Assembly: GCF_004341165.1 (NCBI RefSeq) | Contig: NZ_SLZR01000005.1 | Location: forward strand, 1 to 64,000 | Direction: 5' to 3' | DNA: 64,000 nucleotides | Source of the DNA: Reinekea marinisedimentorum | Lineage (GTDB): Bacteria > Pseudomonadota > Gammaproteobacteria > Pseudomonadales > Natronospirillaceae | Part shown: positions 61,248 to 64,000 of the stretch, piece after piece | Layout of the letters: each line of letters begins with the position of its first letter | How positions within the stretch are numbered: position 1 is the first letter of the stretch | Position numbers and translations under genes: made by a program | The notes under the pieces: generated by a model | Told to the model about the DNA's origin: nothing | Database searches by the model: none | Seen by the model: the letters and a program-made list of their open reading frames with translations, nothing else

Positions 61248-62882
61248 ATGTTCGGAATGAACCAACACTTAGCCCGCCGGCTAATGGTTTACATTGCCAG
61301 CAGCGTTCTTGCCGCGCTGATGCTGTCTGTTGCAATCCAGTACATGGCTTTGCAGAAGGTATTCGAACGCACACGGGTCAGTAATATTGAAGCCGCGATC
61401 GAAAACCTGGTGGATATCGTTTCGCAATCGCTCTGGGTTTTTAACGAAGAAGCCGCCACCGAAGCCGCCGATGCCATTCTGCGCGACCCCTATATTTCCG
61501 GCGTGGCGCTGAATGATCACTCGGCACTGTTTTCCTACCGTAACGGTGATTTGACCAACACCGACATCATCAACCCGAAAATTCGCGATATCGTTCAGAT
61601 AGAAGAGCAGGACTCGCTTATTTATATCATTCCGCTGATCGTTGAATCGCAAAATAGCTCTCAGGAGCTGTTCAACATTGGCACCCTGCAGATCGTCAGC
61701 GATAACCAGCTGGTTAAGCAGCCGGTTGAACAGCTGACAAAGCTGACTCTGAGCGCCACCTTTCTGATCATTGTCATGCTGCAGATGCTGTTTTACCTGA
61801 TGATCCGTAACACCATCGCTAAACCGCTGGAAATGTTCACCGAGCATGTGCACAAACTTGCCACCAGCCTGAGCTCGGAGGTTCAGGCGGAAAACCGGTT
61901 GTTGGCCAATCGCGAAGACGAAATCGGCCGGCTCTATAATGTCTTCAATCAACAGAGGCTTGAGTTGGTCGAACGCGACCGCAACCTCACCGAATACCGC
62001 TTTGAACTGGAGCAGACGGTACTGGAAAGAACCTCTGAACTGCGTACCTCCAACGCTAATCTGCAGGACTCACTGGATCAGCTGAGAAAGGCGCAGCAGG
62101 AGTTGATACAGAATGAGAAGATGGCCTCACTGGGTACGCTGGTCAGTGGTATTGCCCATGAGGTGAACACGCCGCTGGGTATTGCCATTACGGCGGCCAG
62201 CCACCTGAAAGAAGAATTGCGCATCACCAGCAAGGCGCTGGACGACAATACCCTAACCAAATCCGGCTTCGAAAACTTCGTAAAAGGCAGCCTGGAAACA
62301 GAGTCACTGCTTACCAACAACCTGCATCGTGCCGCTTCACTGATTAAATCCTTTAAACTGGTCGCCGTTGACCAATCCAGCGAAGAGCAGCGAAACATCA
62401 ACCTACGCGCCTACATTAATGAAGTGCTGTTATCGTTGCGGCCAAGAATCAAGAGCACGCAGATTAGGGTACACAACGATATTCCGGATGACATTCAGAT
62501 GAACGTTGCGCCCGGCAGCCTGGCCCAAATCTACACCAACCTGATCATGAACTCGATCACACATGGCTACGATGGTGGCCACAAGCCAGGCGACATTCAC
62601 CTGCAGGCTGAAATCCGCAACAACCGGTTAATTCTGCTTTACAGTGACGATGGCGCCGGCATGGATGAAATTACCCTAAGAAAAATCTACGACCCGTTCT
62701 ATACTACCCGCCGCTCCGATGGTGGCAGCGGGCTGGGAATGAATATTGTGTATAACCTGGTTACGTCTAAACTAAATGGAAACATAGAGACAAAGAGTCA
62801 GCCTGGACAAGGAATTCAGGTAAGAATGTCGCTGAAGATCTCTGAAAACGTGTCTAATACGCAGGAACAGCTCGATGACTGA
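61248..62882 (+). CDS. Membrane sensor histidine kinase
   Basis: The 544-residue kinase has a transmembrane helix near residues 13-33, a periplasmic sensor of about 130 residues (NLVDIVSQSLWVFNEEAATEAAD), a second helix near 170-190, and a HAMP-like and coiled-coil region. The H-box GIAHEVNTPLG and an HATPase domain (NLIMNSITHGYDG, YSDDGAGM, GGSGLGMNIVYNLV) follow. The His is the autophosphorylation site. ATG 61248 and an upstream ATG at 61233 are both possible. Its stop overlaps the response-regulator start by 8 nt, so the two form a pair. Confidence 0.9.
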   Translation: MFGMNQHLARRLMVYIASSVLAALMLSVAIQYMALQKVFERTRVSNIEAAIENLVDIVSQSLWVFNEEAATEAADAILRDPYISGVALNDHSALFSYRNGDLTNTDIINPKIRDIVQIEEQDSLIYIIPLIVESQNSSQELFNIGTLQIVSDNQLVKQPVEQLTKLTLSATFLIIVMLQMLFYLMIRNTIAKPLEMFTEHVHKLATSLSSEVQAENRLLANREDEIGRLYNVFNQQRLELVERDRNLTEYRFELEQTVLERTSELRTSNANLQDSLDQLRKAQQELIQNEKMASLGTLVSGIAHEVNTPLGIAITAASHLKEELRITSKALDDNTLTKSGFENFVKGSLETESLLTNNLHRAASLIKSFKLVAVDQSSEEQRNINLRAYINEVLLSLRPRIKSTQIRVHNDIPDDIQMNVAPGSLAQIYTNLIMNSITHGYDGGHKPGDIHLQAEIRNNRLILLYSDDGAGMDEITLRKIYDPFYTTRRSDGGSGLGMNIVYNLVTSKLNGNIETKSQPGQGIQVRMSLKISENVSNTQEQLDD

Positions 62883-64000
62883 TGAATTAATTTTCGCCGA
62901 AGAACCGAAGCCACAGACCGAGACAGTTAAGGTTCGTCCGTGGAAGGTGTTGATCGTAGATGATGACGAAGAAGTTCACAGCATTACCAAGCTGGCGCTA
63001 AGAAACTTTACCTTTGATGACCGGCCACTGTTATTTCTTCATGCCTACACCGGTAAAGAAGGTCAGGAAGTACTGATGGAAAACCCGGATGTTGCCGTGT
63101 GTCTGCTGGATGTCGTCATGGAAACCGAGCACGCCGGGCTGGATACCGCCAGCGCCATTCGTTCCGAGCTTAAGAATATGTTCGTGCGCATTGTGCTGCG
63201 CACCGGCCAACCCGGTCAGGCACCGGAAGAAACCATCATTGCCGAATACGACATTAACGATTACAAAGAAAAAACCGAGCTTACCCGCGGCAAGCTGCAT
63301 ACGCTGATGTACTCCTGCCTGCGCAGCTATCGCGATATTGTCGCGCTGGATCGCTCCCGCATGGGTCTGGAGCGTATCCTGGAAAGCTCCACCCAGCTGC
63401 AGCAACGAACCTATCTGAAGGATTTCGCCAAGGGTATTCTCGAGCAAATCTCTGCTGTGTTATCCCCGGAAGAAGATGCCTTCTACGCGAAAAACAATGG
63501 CGTAGCCGCCTTCCGCCACGCCGGCGAACTGAAAGTAATTGCCGGCACCGGAGAGTACGCAAACCAGGAAACCACCGATGCACTGTCTGTCATTCCGAAT
63601 GACTGCAAAGAACTATTAAAAGACCCGGGCGTTGGCTTCAGCAGCCGCATGAGCAAGAGCGGCTTTATCTGCATCTACCGCTCGGCCAATAACCATACCG
63701 GCGTGCTGTTCCTGCGCGATCTGAAAACACGCAACGAGTTGGAAAGCCACCTGCTGCATATGTTCTGCCGCAACGCCCTGACGTCTTTTGAGAACATCTC
63801 CCTGCGCACCCTGCTGGAAGAAAGCCAGCGCGAAATTGTCTACATGCTGGGCGACGCCGTAGAGCATCGCTCCAAAGAGACCGGCTACCATTTGCGCCGG
63901 GTGGCTGAAATCAGCAGCATTCTGGCTGAGAAATCCGGCCTGCCCAGTGAAGAGGCATTAGCCATCAAAGAGGCGGCGCCCCTGCACGACCTGGGCAAGA
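62875..64000 (+). CDS. Response regulator with DUF3369 and HD-GYP-type domain (truncated by window end)
   Basis: The visible 375 codons encode a REC domain (VLIVDDDEEVH, phospho-acceptor in VCLLDVVMETEHAG, IVLRTGQPGQAPEE, DYKEKTELT). A DUF3369-like sensor segment follows (SRMGLERILESSTQLQQ, FCRNALTSFENI). The start of an HD domain, VEHRSKETGYHLRRVAEIS to APLHDLGK, follows. This architecture matches cyclic-di-GMP phosphodiesterase regulators; the GYP motif lies beyond the window. The ATG at 62875 overlaps the kinase stop codon. Confidence 0.9.
   Translation, partial: MTDELIFAEEPKPQTETVKVRPWKVLIVDDDEEVHSITKLALRNFTFDDRPLLFLHAYTGKEGQEVLMENPDVAVCLLDVVMETEHAGLDTASAIRSELKNMFVRIVLRTGQPGQAPEETIIAEYDINDYKEKTELTRGKLHTLMYSCLRSYRDIVALDRSRMGLERILESSTQLQQRTYLKDFAKGILEQISAVLSPEEDAFYAKNNGVAAFRHAGELKVIAGTGEYANQETTDALSVIPNDCKELLKDPGVGFSSRMSKSGFICIYRSANNHTGVLFLRDLKTRNELESHLLHMFCRNALTSFENISLRTLLEESQREIVYMLGDAVEHRSKETGYHLRRVAEISSILAEKSGLPSEEALAIKEAAPLHDLGK

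Overview
The window is ordinary chromosomal sequence from a free-living, probably marine gammaproteobacterium. No insertion sequence, integrase, prophage, CRISPR array or rRNA operon was seen. The support is NrdA, NrdB, IF3 (with an AUU start), ThrRS, CysS, RNase II, exonuclease I and YhhY homologues with enterobacterial or pseudomonad-like motifs. The REP-like palindromes and secreted enzymes for marine polysaccharides (a PL6-type alginate lyase and an AA10 LPMO with a CBM2) fit an Oceanospirillales/Saccharospirillum-Reinekea type of organism. That placement is inference.

Layout. 1-0.3 kb: REP-like hairpins; then a secreted DUF1223 protein. 1.0-7.8 kb: a NrdR-box promoter and a cobalamin riboswitch lead into nrdA-nrdB, then across an intrinsic terminator into cobU-cobT-cobS-cobC. 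This links ribonucleotide reduction to B12 assembly. 7.9-15.2 kb: a two-domain PTPS/QueD-like protein, cysS-yidD-Trm112-like, an MscS channel, a HAMP-class III cyclase with a TPR lipoprotein, and a small zinc-ribbon protein. 15.3-23.2 kb: RNase II, znuA and zur divergent around a Zur box, galE behind a perfect 18-bp palindrome, and the translation operon thrS-infC-rpmI-rplT on the minus strand. 23.4-26.7 kb: a minus-strand respiratory operon of a pentahaem cytochrome, a membrane-anchored nine-haem cytochrome and a b-type cytochrome, with an FNR/Anr-like site upstream. 26.7-28.7 kb: a gene-poor stretch, VOC and YhhY-like proteins, then an initiator tRNA followed by three exact 92-bp tandem repeats that copy its 3' end.

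28.8-45.9 kb: a long DUF349 coiled-coil protein, exonuclease I, a YiiX-like hydrolase, an enoyl-CoA hydratase/isomerase with a PsrA-like operator, class I fumarase, the LPMO, several small enzymes and transporters, and a vWA lipoprotein / ECF sigma / putative anti-sigma cluster. 46-64 kb: the PL6 lipoprotein, an unusual membrane-tethered receiver protein, two periplasmic solute-binding-like proteins, Tpx, an MFS carrier, MsrA, a YbjN-like protein, two aminotransferases, a VanZ-like protein, HisI, GluQ-RS, and a histidine kinase with a DUF3369/HD-GYP-type response regulator cut by the window end.

The strongest regulatory observations are: (1) the tRNA-fMet-derived 92-bp tandem repeats, each with an intrinsic-terminator-like hairpin; (2) a thrS leader with two loops that copy the tRNA-Thr(GGU) anticodon arm; (3) combined NrdR and cobalamin control of nrdAB; and (4) AUU initiation of infC. 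All functional calls rest on reading the sequence and knowledge of the families; no database search was run.
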